DNA of 64,000 nucleotides from Eulemur rufifrons (taxonomy: Eukaryota; Chordata; Mammalia; Primates; Lemuridae). Below, in pieces: positions 14,101 through 64,000 of the stretch. Each line of letters starts with the position of its first letter. Positions within the stretch are counted from its first letter, which is position 1. The stretch covers positions 5,326,501 to 5,390,500 of the forward strand of contig NC_091002.1 in assembly GCF_041146395.1 (NCBI RefSeq), in the 5' to 3' direction. A program made the translations under genes and the position numbers. A model generated the notes under the pieces. That model saw only the letters and a program-made list of their open reading frames with translations, was not told where the DNA came from and did no database searches.

Positions 14101-14666
14101 CCTTCTAACAGCGAACCAACAGGGGGGTGTTCATTTTGCTTCAAACATCAACATTTTAAGGAAGTTGAGCAAAGTTTCAGACATATCACATATATGCTAC
14201 CCTAGATAATCAGAAAAATACTTTATTGAATTACATTACTTAATTATTTCGCCAAGAAAAAAGTACAATTGCATTTGCTGCCTAACATATCCATGCTGGT
14301 GGGCTGGCTGAGGAACCGGAAGACCAAAAGATCATCTCTCGTGTGTAAATCCCCCAAGGCAAGCAGGTCCTACAGGAAGCATTGAGGGTCATAATAAAAA
14401 GACGTTAACTTTGTCTTTGAAATGACTTCAGAATTTCATACTGTTGAAGAAATCGAGAATGCAAACGCCAAATAAAAAAAATAAGTCGGGGGAAAAGAGT
14501 TCATCACTTTAAATATATATATTTTAAAATTCAGATACCCTACAAATCTTTTTATAAAGTGTTATTAATATATTTAAGTCATAATTTAAAAATCTATAAC
14601 AAATATAAAAATGAGCATTGTTGAATTTCTAAACTACTAAAGAAACACAATTCTCAAGAATATTTA
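11195..14666. other. Intergenic, no gene recognised
   Basis: Mostly unique, moderately AT-rich sequence. Open frames are below 150 codons with no family resemblance. Part of it (down to about 14205) may be RNF212 3' UTR. Confidence 0.5.
14222..14227 (-). promoter_or_regulatory. Candidate RNF212 polyadenylation signal AATAAA
   Basis: Reading leftwards from the exon 11 stop, this is a canonical AATAAA about 840 nt downstream, followed by a TGTGATATGTCTG stretch. If used, the 3' UTR would contain the whole Alu at 14667-15001. There is no transcript evidence. Confidence 0.3.
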
Positions 14667-15001
<335 letters not shown>

Positions 15002-15066
15002 GAATATTTAAAGTTTTGTGTCTGCCCTTGTCACACAGAGTTAAAAATTTTATCTAAGACAGGCAT

Positions 15067-54299
<39,233 letters not shown>

Positions 54300-54302
<3 letters not shown>

Positions 54303-55130
54303 GCCGGGCTGGGGAGCTATGCCGCCGTTGCAGGCCCCAGCGAAGCCCACGCGCTCAGGCTGCTCCGCGCTTGCGCAAACCGAAGGCGGCCGAGCACCTG
54401 CGCACTAGCGCCTGCCCTGCTCCCGCCAAGCCCGGGGTGGGCTCAACCGGCTGCGAGGCCCCTGAGTTGTGCTTTTTCCCTCACAGGTCGGTTTGACCGG
54501 AGTGTGGGGGCGGGGGAACTTGCAGGGTGGACCGGGAAGCCCTCATCCCGCCCTTGCAGCCCTAGGCGTTCTCCTTTGGAGCAGCCACTTTGCGAGGCTG
54601 CTGAGCGGAGGACACCGGAGGAGGACGGGTGAGGCTGGCCAGAGGGGTCCGGGGGTCCGGAAAGCGGGCAGCCGGGGAGGCCGGGTAGGGGGCTGGAGGA
54701 ACGGGGACAGGGCTGGGGTGGGGCAGAGGGGGCCGGGAGCACCGGGCCCTGGGGGACGAGGAGAGGGCCACTGGAGGGGGCTGAGGGGGCCGGGTGTTGG
54801 GGCCGGCCGGGGCAGGCCTGCGCTGGGGACCAGAGGTCTGGCGGGGGGTGGGGGGCGCCAGGGAACGGGGAGGGGCCTGCCAGGTCCGGCCAACTACGGC
54901 GGGCTGAGCCCTTGGTGCCCACTGTGAAGGAAGTGGATGGGGCCGGGGAGGGGTGGCCAGCGTGACCGGCGAGGTGGACCGGGCCGGGGCCGCTGTAGCC
55001 ACGACGACGGAGGTGGTGTGGATGGGCGGTCAGGGCGACTGGGAGCACTGAGCAGACCAGGACTCCAGGGTCGGGACTGGAGGACTGGAGCCCACTGACT
55101 GGACCGTGGGATAGAAGTGGACCAGGGCAG
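54300..55130 (-). promoter_or_regulatory. CpG-rich promoter block of RNF212
   Basis: From the start codon upstream for about 800 bases the sequence is very GC-rich, with many CpG dinucleotides and long G-runs on the plus strand. This is unlike the AT-rich DNA on both sides, which begins abruptly near 55190. A CpG island over the first exon is expected of RNF212. The block contains long overlapping open frames on both strands, which I attribute to GC content alone. Confidence 0.7.
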
Positions 55131-56066
55131 GGCCAAGGCCACTGCTTGCCTCTGACATACACACGTGAAAGGACTTGACCTAGGCAGAATATTTCCCTTT
55201 TAAAAATAATAGTTGGGGGAAGAGACTGTATTATTTTTCAACTTCTAGTGGTATTATAATTATTACAAAATTAAAAAATAGATTAAAGTTTTTTTAATAA
55301 AAGTTATACTTCTTACATGGTGCTGGATCTCCTCCATGGCTTGGAAGAGCAGAGTTTCCATCCATGTGCAGATATGGATCGTACAGTCTCCAAGGTCTGG
55401 TGGGAACCCTGTGAGATAACTTGGTTCAGAGAAAGCTTCTGAACCATTTACTTGTGTGGAGAAAAGTTACTGTCTTTCAGAGAAACAGAGAAAAAGAGAG
55501 ATTAAGAGAGACTGTTTCTGAGTGGAATGCAGTAGGGAAAGGTATACTTGCTCTGTGCAGTATTGTAGGTGTGAGCCTCATGTGACCATTGATCCCTTGA
55601 AATGTGTCTGGTTCAAATTGAGATGTGCTGAGTGTAAAATACAACTGGGGTTTCTAAGACTTTAGGTGGAAAAAATAATGTAAAATATCTTAATAATTTT
55701 ATATTGATTACATGTGTTGAAATGATAATATTTTTGCTATATTGGGTTACATATATGTCACTAGGGTTAATTTTACCCTTAAAAAAGCTTTTTAATGTGG
55801 AGACCAGAAAACAAAATTACATATGTAGCTCACATTTTATTTCTCTTGAACAGTGCTGATCTATACCAAATTTAAAATAAGAATAAGATGATGTGCTTAT
55901 GCTATCAAATTCAGAAGATACATTGTTCAGGTAACATTTTATTAATGTTAGAATGCTATAACATTAATTTCAACCTCTGATAACTTTGAGATCATAAAAG
56001 TAATATACATTGATGCAGGTATTTTGATTTATATTATGCTAATTATTTGCCTTTATTGATAATTTT
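55131..56066. other. Intergenic between RNF212 promoter and TMED11 3' end
   Basis: AT-rich DNA without recognised repeat or gene. TMED11 transcription would end here, less than 2 kb before the RNF212 start. Confidence 0.5.
56052..56057 (-). promoter_or_regulatory. Candidate TMED11 polyadenylation signal
   Basis: AATAAA on the minus strand begins ten bases after the TMED11 stop codon. Another lies at 55943-55938. The first would give an unusually short 3' UTR, so the second is at least as likely. Confidence 0.35.
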
Positions 56067-56216
56067 TTAAACAAGCTTCTTAGCTATAAAGAAGTCTTTA
56101 AGGTACTTCATTTGGAAAATTCCAACTGAAATAAAGATTAATGTTTGTGCAAAAGCCCACCATAAAACATTGCTATTTGTATCTTCACTGATCATTCGAA
56201 AATTTTCTTCACGGTC
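56067..56216 (-). CDS. TMED11: TMED11 last coding exon (transmembrane segment and KK tail)
   Basis: The exon encodes [19 protein letters not shown] followed by a hydrophobic span ([15 protein letters not shown]) and the tail [15 protein letters not shown], then TAA. p24/TMED proteins are type I cargo receptors cycling between ER and Golgi. The cytosolic FF and KK residues bind COPII and COPI coats, and both motifs are intact. The acceptor is tctgcatag, phase 0. It matches mouse TMED11 closely. An AATAAA lies only ten bases after the stop (56057-56052). Confidence 0.93.
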   Translation of the reverse strand, partial: DREENFRMISEDTNSNVLWWAFAQTLIFISVGIFQMKYLKDFFIAKKLV

Positions 56217-57350
56217 CTATGCAGAAGAGAAATAAACAAATTTAGTTTCATAAAGTACTTAACTCATGATTTTGATGGGGAGGTTGCTGCATGCATTCAA
56301 AGTATTTAATATTGCCCAATTAATATCTTATGCCAGGCTGGGTGCAGTGCCTCACACCTGTAGTCCTAGCACTTTTGGAGGCTGAGGTGGGAGGATTGCT
56401 TGAGACCAGCCTGAGCAACATAGCAAGACCCCATCTCAACAAAAAATAGAAAAATTAATGGAGTGTGGTGGTGGGCATCTGTGGTCCCAGCTATTCAGGA
56501 GGCTGGGGCAGGGGGATTGCTTGAGCCCAGGAGTTTGAGGTTGTAGTGAGTGATGATGATGCCACTGCACTCTAGCTCAGGCAACAGAGCAAGAAGCTGT
56601 CAGGGGGATAGATATATATTTCTTATGCCAAAGTGCAATATCTGATTTTCTAAGCCAGAATCTGTTGCTTAGCCAAGCCTAAGGAGTAAAAATAAATCTT
56701 AAAAAAACATTTTTGTATTTTAGTGTAAAATATCAGGAATTTGATCCATTACTTTATACATTTTATTTGCTACCATCAGGCAAAGTGAACATTACCCAAC
56801 AGTGATAGATTTAATCATTTGAGTCCTTTATGCCAAATACTTGTTGCCTTATCTAATTATCATACCTGTCCTTATTTTATTTTCCATATAAGGAAACTGA
56901 AGCTTAGAGATGGCACGAGGTAGTGAGTGAGAGCAGATTAGACCCCATGTCTGATCAGCATCCACTGAGCACAATGACTCAGAAAACACGTAATGCCACA
57001 AGAACAAAATTGTAATTTAGAAAGAGAGCATACTTGAGCCTCTACAAATATTTGGGGTGCATTTGGAAGCATTTATTCATTCTGTAAGCTCACACTCTAT
57101 GCTGCTGGGCACTTTGCTAGGCACGGAGGATAAAAAGGCAAATGAGTTGCAATCCCCTTTCCTAGAGGAGCTGATGGTCTAGCAGAGTGAAGAAAAATTA
57201 CTCTCTCCCTGCTCCCTGGGTGTCCACACAGTTCTAGCTCAGAAAGATTGAGTAACAGGCAGTTCATTCTTTCCTTGGTCCAGGGGCTTTGCATTGAGAA
57301 ATGTATTCCTGGCAGGAAGAGATAAAAATAAGCTGAATAGGCAGACTGAC
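56217..57350. other. TMED11 last intron
   Basis: Contains an Alu, a MIR-like core at about 56830-56930 ('ccatataaggaaactgaagcttagagatgg') and an L2-like stretch at about 57070-57190 ('gggcactttgctaggcacggaggataaaaaggc'). Confidence 0.55.
56336..56620 (+). mobile_element. Old Alu (AluJ-like)
   Basis: Starts ggctgggtgcagtgcctcaca. Duplication tcttatgcca at 56326-56335 and 56621-56630. No strepsirrhine-type block. Confidence 0.88.
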
Positions 57351-57497
57351 CCTTTGATAGTTTTGTTCTTTTACTATTTGCTCAATTTGTTCAATTAGAT
57401 GTTCAAGCTTGAAGGTAACTTCATTAACTTTGTCCTTTGCTTGACCAATAGCTGTATCAAGGTCATGTTCTCCAACTCGAATATCTAAATGGATCCG
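57351..57497 (-). CDS. TMED11: TMED11 penultimate coding exon (luminal coiled coil)
   Basis: This 147-nt, phase 0-0 exon encodes 49 residues starting [20 protein letters not shown] and ending EQNYQR. This is the membrane-proximal coiled coil through which p24 proteins form oligomers. The acceptor is gtttgtacag. The donor gtcagt is non-optimal but is the only one that joins correctly to the last exon. There are no stops. Confidence 0.93.
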
Positions 57498-58240
57498 CTG
57501 TACAAACAGTAAAAAAGGAAGAAACAGCACGTTTTAAAAACAGCTCCACTTTTTTCTTTTACTTTCTCACTCTTTTGTGTCCTCCCATTTCTTTCTTCCT
57601 CCTTTCTCTGCACCCTTTTCATTAGTGGGGCACTACTTCATTCTTTATCTCTCTTTTTTCTCTTACTGCCATTCTATTCCTCATTCTACTCAGTAGTCTT
57701 TCTTGTAATAGTAATGCATTAAGTGATAACCTGCTGACCTGAAAGTATATTTGTATATTCCTGAACATCAAATTTACTATTACATAAATGCCTTTGGTGC
57801 TGAGAAAATTTGATTATTGGTCTCAGGAAAATTTTCTTTACATATAACTTTCTTCTGCTGATGTACCAATTCTCTTCATATATTCTCAATGCATTTAGCA
57901 AATAGCCAAACATCATCTACCATGTAGAAATTTTATTTATTAGAATTCCATTATTGATTCACCCTTCAGCCTTCACTTGTTTTCAAGCCTGAATAATCAC
58001 AATTCTTATAACCTTCCCTCACAGCTCTTATTTTTCAAACCCTTTAATCAACTTCACGGCTCTCCTTTGAACCCCTTCCAAGCTCTCCAGCTCCCTCTTT
58101 GGTTGCTGCACTGAGATCTGGGGACAGGACTTTAATAAGTTTCTAGCTAATCTGAGTGTAATGGTTCTGCATACCAATGTCATGCTTGAATAGTACTGAT
58201 GCTGTGTTCATCAACAAGGACTCGGGAAGCACATACTCAC
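57498..58240. other. TMED11 intron, no recognised repeat
   Basis: AT-rich. 57960-58130 ('cttcacggctctcctttgaaccccttccaagctctccagctccctc') looks like an old LINE remnant, family unclear. Confidence 0.4.
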
Positions 58241-58366
58241 CAGCTTACTCCCTCCAAATGACACAAGCCTTGTAGAATTAGATTCTAAGCAAATGAGGTG
58301 TTCACCAGGTGAATCTGAAGTAAAATAGAATGTTCCTTGTGGGCCATATAACTTTGACAATAATAC
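58241..58366 (-). CDS. TMED11: TMED11 exon (C-terminal part of GOLD domain)
   Basis: This 126-nt, phase 0-0 exon encodes 42 residues, [20 protein letters not shown] then [22 protein letters not shown]. It is the second half of the GOLD domain and contains the conserved cysteine of the domain disulphide (ICLESNST). The acceptor is atcctag and the donor gtgagt. The earlier exons (signal peptide and first half of GOLD) are not found between here and the right edge, so the gene is partial in this window. Confidence 0.92.
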
Positions 58367-58439
58367 CTAGGATTGAGGATTTCCATAGGTTAGGTTTATT
58401 ATTCTTTACTTTTCATTCTTAAAAATAAATCTCCCCTAT

Positions 58440-59310
58440 ATAATCTAGTAAAAAATTGTACAGTTTCTAAAGAAGAAATGAAATGGCTAATAAACATGAA
58501 AAATATTCATCCTTCCTAGTAATAAAAAAATTCAAACTACAGTAAGATAAACACTTGTTCATTGTGAGATTAGCAAAGATTTAAAACTACCCAGGGATAG
58601 TATGGAGAAATAAACACTCTCCCAATACTGTTGGTGGGAATGTAAATTGAACAGCCATTTTGGTGAACAGTTTGGTAACATGTACTCACCAGCAAATTGG
58701 TTTCCCTGATCATCACCTAAGTGCACATTTGGGAATAACACCAACTGGGTGTCGGGCGATGTTGGGGTGGGGGGGAGCAGGGCAGGGAGGGGATGGGTGT
58801 ATACCTACATAATGAGTATGATGTGCACTGTCTGGGGAATGGACACGCTTGAAGCTCTGACTCGGGGGGGGGGGCATGGGCAATATACATAACCTAAACT
58901 TTTGTACCCCCATAATATGCTGAAATAAAATAAATAAATAAATATCCATCATTCAAAGAAAATTAAAATGTATATAATCACTCACCCAGCAATTCTACCT
59001 ACAGAAACTTATTCTATGGAAATGCACAAGTAGGCAGAGTTATATGTAAAAGGATATTCAGTGTGAGGTAGTAGAAAATTGCATATTTGAAATAACCTTA
59101 ATACCTTTCAGTAGGAGATTGACCAAATAAAATTAAGTAAACCTAAATCAAGGAAAGTTACATAGCAGTCAAAGAGAGTATTAGACCCATATCTATTCTA
59201 ATGATGTCCATGATATTCTATGGTAGAGCAATCCGTATTAGATGCTATTTTTGTTAAAAGTATAGTTTGTAAAACCATACCTGCATATATATGTTTCTAT
59301 ATGCTTATAA
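58440..59310 (+). mobile_element. Old L1 3' end interrupted by a younger L1 3' tail
   Basis: Old L1: 'caatactgttggtgggaatgtaaattgaacagcc' up to about 58690, resuming at about 58950 with 'cactcacccagcaattctacctac'. Between them sits a tail ending 'acttttgtacccccataatatgctgaaataaaataaataaataaa', which looks like a younger L1 3' end. An 11-base G-run lies inside it. Confidence 0.6.
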
Positions 59311-59709
59311 AAAGATTCCAAAGAATACTTACAAGCTGTTGATAGTGGTTATAGTTTTGCAGGAACTTTGATTTTCTGCTTAGGATGTTCTATGTTTGGG
59401 ATTTTAAAAACAAGTATAAGACTTCTGGTATGACTTGTAAGGAGCTTGAAAGTTGTCACACCATCCTAACAAGTGAAAAAACTGAACAAACTGAAAATCA
59501 ACAGTCCTTCTTAGATATATCAGAGACTCGAGATCATAAGACAAACTGCTGCACCTGAGATTGGAGATACAGAGGGATACAAAGAATCACAACTTACCAG
59601 AGCAGAAACCCACAAGCAGAAACCTCTATGGGAATCAGTACCAAGTACCTTTTACTCAGCACATAATGTCTGACTTTCAACAAAAAAATTGCAAGGCATA
59701 CTAAAAGGC

Positions 59710-59762
59710 AAAAAAACAAACAAACAAACAAACAAAAAAAAACCAAAAAAAAAAAAAAAACC
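59710..59762. repeat. (CAAA)n and A-rich simple repeat
   Basis: aaacaaacaaacaaacaaac followed by A-runs within the L1. Confidence 0.8.
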
Positions 59763-60609
59763 AAACCCAATTTGAAAAGAAAGAGCAAGCATTGGAACTA
59801 TATTCAGGTATGGAAGGGATGTTGGAATTATTATATCAGGAAATTTTTAACAACTATTAATATGATTACTATGCTAAGGTTGTAATGGAAAAAAAAAGAC
59901 AACATGCAAGGAAAAAAATGGGTAATGTCAACAGAGAGATGGGATTTCTAAGAATAAAAAAGAAATACAAGAGATAAAAAAACACTGTAACAGAGATGAA
60001 GAATGCCTTCATTTCTGCTAACAAGATGAGCTTATTAGTAAACTGAACACAGCTGAGGCAAGAATCCCTGCATTTGAGGCTATGTCAGTAGAAACTTCCA
60101 AAACTGAAAGGAAAAGAGAAAAAAGACTGAAAAAAAATGGAACAGAATATCCAAGAATGATAGGACAACTACAAAAGTGTAACTTAACACATAAGGGGAA
60201 TGTAGGAGGGAGAAGAAAGAAAAGAAAAAAAGAAATGTTTGAAGCAAGCTGATTGAGAATTTCCCCCAAATTAATGTTAGATACCAAGCCACAGATTCAG
60301 GAAGCTCAGAGAGTACCAAACAGCATAAATGCCCCCCCCCCAAATGCCCCAAAACACAACAAAAAACTATACCTAAGCATATCATATTAAAATTGCAGAA
60401 AGTCAAAAGATAAAGAAAACTATCTTAAAAGGAGCCAGAGGAAAAAAGCCTTACCTATGAAAAGCAAAGATAAGAATTACATCTGATTTCTCCTCTGAAA
60501 CCATGAAAGCAAGAAGAGAGTGGAGTGAAATATTTAATGTATTGAGAGAAAAACATACCAACCTAGACTTTGATATCCTGCAAAATTATCCTTCAACAGT
60601 TAAAGATAA

Positions 60610-60893
60610 GGCTGGGGTTGGTGGTTTATGCCTATAATCTCAGCACTTTGAGAATCTGAGGTGTTATCACTTGAGGCCAGGAGTTCAAGACCAGCCTGCC
60701 AACCTAGTGAGATGCCAGCTCTACAAAAAAATAAAAAAATAATTAGCCAGGTATGGTGGTGTATACCTGTAGTCCCAGCTTCTCAGGAGGCTGAGGTGGG
60801 AGGATTGCTGAGCCCAGGAATTCAAGGCTGCAGTGAGTTATGATCACACCACTGTAATCTAGCCTGGGTGACAGAGTAAGGTCCCGCCTCTTA
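60610..60893 (+). mobile_element. Old Alu inserted in L1
   Basis: Starts ggctggggttggtggtttatgcc; diverged dimer ending in gtaaggtcccgcctc. L1 sequence continues directly on both sides. Confidence 0.85.
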
Positions 60894-62433
60894 AATGAGT
60901 TAAGGAGAATTAAAGACTTTCTCAGATAAACAAAACTTGAAGAAATGTGTTGCTGGTAGACCTGCCTTGCAAGAAATTTTAAAAGAAGTTCTTCAGAAGG
61001 AAGAAAAATTACATAGGTCAGAAACTCAAATATGCATAAACGAAGGAAGAGCATTAAAGAAAGAATAAGCAGTTACAGCTCTTTTAGAATTTGTCTAGCA
61101 GGTCTTCTGGTCCTCACCAGAAGACCCAAATAAAAAATAAAAAAAAAAGAAGGAATAAGTGGAGGTAAAATAAATTTTTTCCTTTTTCTTATTCTTAACT
61201 GATCTAACAAATAACAGTTTGTTCAAAATTTAGCAACAATGTATCCAATGATCATAGTTTATGTATATGTGAAATTAATGACAGCAATGCTAACAGGGAC
61301 AGGAGGGAAGAATTAGGAATACTTTGTCATTATAAGGCACATGCACTACCTTTGAAGCAGTATAGTGTCATTTGAAAGTAGACTTGAATTAGTTGAAAAA
61401 TATATGGCAAACTCTAGGACAGCCACTACAAAAAGAAGTATACTTGATATGCTAAGAAAGGAGACAGATTCAAATCATAGAAGATGCTCAATTAAAATCA
61501 CAAAAGTCAGGAAAAAGAGTGGAAGCCAAAAATTGGAACAAAGAACAAGAGCAATGACTAGAAAATAGTAACAAATATGGCAGATATTAATCCAACTATG
61601 TCAATAATCTCTTTAAATGTCAGTGGTCTAAATATAGCAGTTAAAAGACAGTGTGTGTCAAAAAACAAGACCCAGCTATATGTAATCTACAAGAAAATCA
61701 CTTTAAATACAAAGACACATATAGATAAAAAGTGAAGGGTTAGAGAAAGATATGCCATGGTAACCTTAATCAAAAGAAAGCTGGAGTACCTATATTAATT
61801 TAAGAAAGTAGATTTTAGAAGCAGGGAAAATTATCAACATTACATAATGATAGAGGGATTTTTTTCAAGAAGACATAACAATCCTCAATATGTTTGCACC
61901 TGATTATAGAGCATAAAATATGTGAAGCAAAAACTGTAAGAACTACAAGGAAAAGTAGATGAATCCTCTATTATAGTTGGAGATTTCAACACTCTTCTAA
62001 CAGAAATGGGCAGAAAATCAGTAAGGACGTAGTTGAACTTAATAGCACAGTCAATTGAGTGGATATAATTGACATTTATAGACTATCCAACAGCAGCAGA
62101 ATACACACTTTTCTCAAGCTCACATAGAACATTGAACAAGATAGACTGCATTTTGGGCCATCTACCACACCTTAACGAATTTAAAAGAATAGAAATCATA
62201 TAATGTATGGTCTCAGGCCACAAGGGAATTAAACTAGAAATCAATAACAGAAAGATAGCTGGAAAATCCCCAAACACTTGGGGATTTAACACATTTCTAA
62301 TTAACACATGAGTCAAAGAAAAAATCTCAAGAGAAATTTTAAAATATTTTGACTAAATGAAAATACAACATTGAAATCTGGGTTACAACAAAAGCAGTGC
62401 TTAGAGGGAAAGTTAAAGCATTGAATGCATGTA

Positions 62434-62750
62434 CAGTTGGCCCTCTGTATCCATGGGTTCCACATTCATGGATAAGAACACCTCGGGATCAAAAATATTT
62501 GAGAAAACACTTTAGAAGCAATATAACAATAAAAATACAAATAAACAATACAATGTAGCAACTATTTACACATCATTTACATTGTATTGGGTATTATAAG
62601 TAACCTGGAGAGGGTTTAAATTACACAGGAGGATATGCATGGGTTCCATGCAAATACTTTGCCATTATATATAAGGGACTTGAGTATCTTCAGATTTTGG
62701 TATCCTTGGGGGTTCCTGGAACCATTGCCCCATGAATACCGAGAAACAAC
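62434..62750. mobile_element. MER2-like Tigger transposon inserted in L1 ORF2
   Basis: Begins cagttggccctctgtatccat and ends ataccgagaaacaac. A TA dinucleotide sits on each side (62432-62433 and 62751-62752). Internal 'acaatgtagcaactatttacacatc' and 'ggacttgagtatcttcagattttggtatcc' are typical of MER2. Confidence 0.85.
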
Positions 62751-64000
62751 TACATGAGGAAAGAAGAAAGATCCAAAATCAATAATCTATGCTTCTACCT
62801 TAGGGAACTAGAGAAAGAGAGCAAATTAAATGCAAATTAAGCAGTTGAAGAAAAATAATAAAAAATTGGAGCAGAAATCAATGAAATTAAAAGCAGAAAT
62901 TAGAGAAAAATCAATGAAACAAAAATCTGATTATTTGGAAAGATTAGTAAGCTTCTAGCCAAACTAAGAAAAAAGAGAGGAGACAAATTACTAATATCAG
63001 TAACAAATGAGGGGACATCACTATAGATCCCATGGACATTAAAAGGATAGTAAAGGAATACTGTGAACAACTCTATGCTCACAAGTTTGACAACCTAGAA
63101 GAAATGGACCAATTCCTTGAAATATACAGTCTAACAAATATAAGAAGAAATAGACAATCTGAATAGGCCTATGTCTAGTAAAGAAATTAAATCAATAATT
63201 AATAACCTTCCAAAGCAGAAAGCTTCAGGCCCAGATGGTTTCAATGGTGAATTCTACAAAACATTTAAGGAAGAAATTGTAACAATTCTCTACAATCTCT
63301 TCCATAAGATTGAAGCAGAAGGAATATTTTCTAATTCATTTTATGAGGCCCGCATTACCCAAAACCAGACAAAGATATTACAAGAAAAGAAAACTCATAC
63401 TAGTACCTCTCATGAACATAGATGAAAAAAATCCTTAACAAAATATTAGAAAATCAAAATCCAATAATATGTAAAAAGAATTATATACCACAACCAAGTG
63501 GGATTTATTCAGATATACAAGTCTGGTTTAACATTCAAAAATCAATGTAATCCATCACATCAATGGATTAAAGAAGAAAAATCACATGATCCTATCAATA
63601 GATGCAGAAAAAGCATTTGATAAAATTCAACACACATTTGTGATAAAAACTCATCAAACTAGGAATAGAGGGGAACTTACTGAATTTGATGAAGAACATC
63701 TACAAAAAACCTACAGCTGAAAAAACTAGAAGTCTTCACATTAAGATCAGGAATAAGGTAAGGATGTCCCCCTCATCACTCCTTTTACCATCGTATTAGA
63801 AGTCCTAGCTAATGCAATAAAAGGAAATAATGGTAAACAGATTGTTCACAGATGGCATGATTATCTTTATAGAATAGCCAAAAGAATTGACAAACTGCTG
63901 GAACTAATAAGTGATCATAGCAAGGCTGTAGGGTACAAGATTAATATGAGAAACTGAATTGCTTTCCTATATACCAATAATGTGCAAATAGAATGTGAAA

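Larger units (their letters stand above)
59390..64000 (+). mobile_element. Long degenerate L1 (5' region, ORF1, most of ORF2)
   Basis: The order of parts is normal: ORF1-like and junction text to about 61060, ORF2 start near 61598 ('atgtcaataatctctttaaatgtcagtggt'), endonuclease part to about 62400, then the reverse-transcriptase region ('aaagcttcaggcccagatggtttc', 'gcagaaaaagcatttgataaaattcaacac'). The FADD catalytic box region at about 63843-63875 reads LFTDGMIIFIE then stop, so it is inactive. All frames contain stops. The element runs past the right edge and antisense to TMED11. Confidence 0.85.

Noticed and set aside
54443..55162. A 239-codon minus-strand frame and plus-strand frames of 152 and 253 codons at the RNF212 promoter.
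   Set aside because: Low-complexity Pro/Ser/Arg or Gly/Arg protein in a CpG island, overlapping on both strands. Best explained by base composition.
63171..63425. Open frames inside the right-hand L1 (for example 61365-61568 and 63171-63425) as host genes.
   Set aside because: They read as broken L1 ORF2 reverse-transcriptase and neighbouring L1 text.
59311..64000. First TMED11 exons (signal peptide and first half of the GOLD domain).
   Set aside because: I searched the minus strand for the expected WDIRRHDFLESAPG-type text and did not find it. The region is L1, so the exons are placed outside.

Overview
The window is nuclear DNA of a primate, most likely a strepsirrhine (lemur, loris or galago group). 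The main clue is the Alu family. Many copies carry the variant segment 'cctgagcaagagcgagacc' followed by an extra 'aaatagaaagaaatta' block between the two monomers, an arrangement I associate with strepsirrhine Alus and not with monkey or ape Alus. Several of these copies have intact target-site duplications. Old L1, L2, MIR, Tigger, hAT and LTR remnants make up the rest of the repeat load.

Two protein-coding genes can be read, both on the minus strand. The first is RNF212, a meiotic RING-finger protein of the Zip3 family needed for crossover designation. I could assemble it completely: eleven coding exons between 54302 (ATG) and 15067 (TAA). All junction phases match, the splice sites are canonical, and the model gives 858 nt, or 285 aa. 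An alternative last exon at 21562-21743, lying in the antisense of an old L1-type 3' end, corresponds to the alternative C-terminus of the human 297-aa isoform. The second gene is TMED11, a p24-family cargo receptor. Its last three coding exons (58366-56067) are intact and in frame. Its 5' exons lie beyond the right edge or beyond an L1-filled intron. The human orthologue is annotated as a pseudogene (TMED11P), so an open copy here is notable. The order RNF212-TMED11 in tandem matches human 4p16.3.

Layout: 1-15066 is the 3' flank of RNF212 (intergenic, GC-rich at the left, with a MaLR LTR, a FLAM and one full Alu, no recognisable exon). 15067-54302 is RNF212 with long repeat-rich introns. These hold a PPP2R2A processed pseudogene (intron 2), a 216-bp inverted repeat (intron 5), a G-rich minisatellite (intron 4) and an Alu-derived palindrome (intron 8). 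54300-55130 is a CpG-rich promoter block. 56067-58366 holds the TMED11 3' exons. 59390-64000 is a long, dead sense-strand L1 carrying an Alu and a MER2 transposon.

I found no sign of a new multi-gene system. The most interesting points are the L1-derived alternative C-terminus of RNF212, a possible GC-AG donor in its last exon, the intact TMED11 exons and the intronic inverted repeat.
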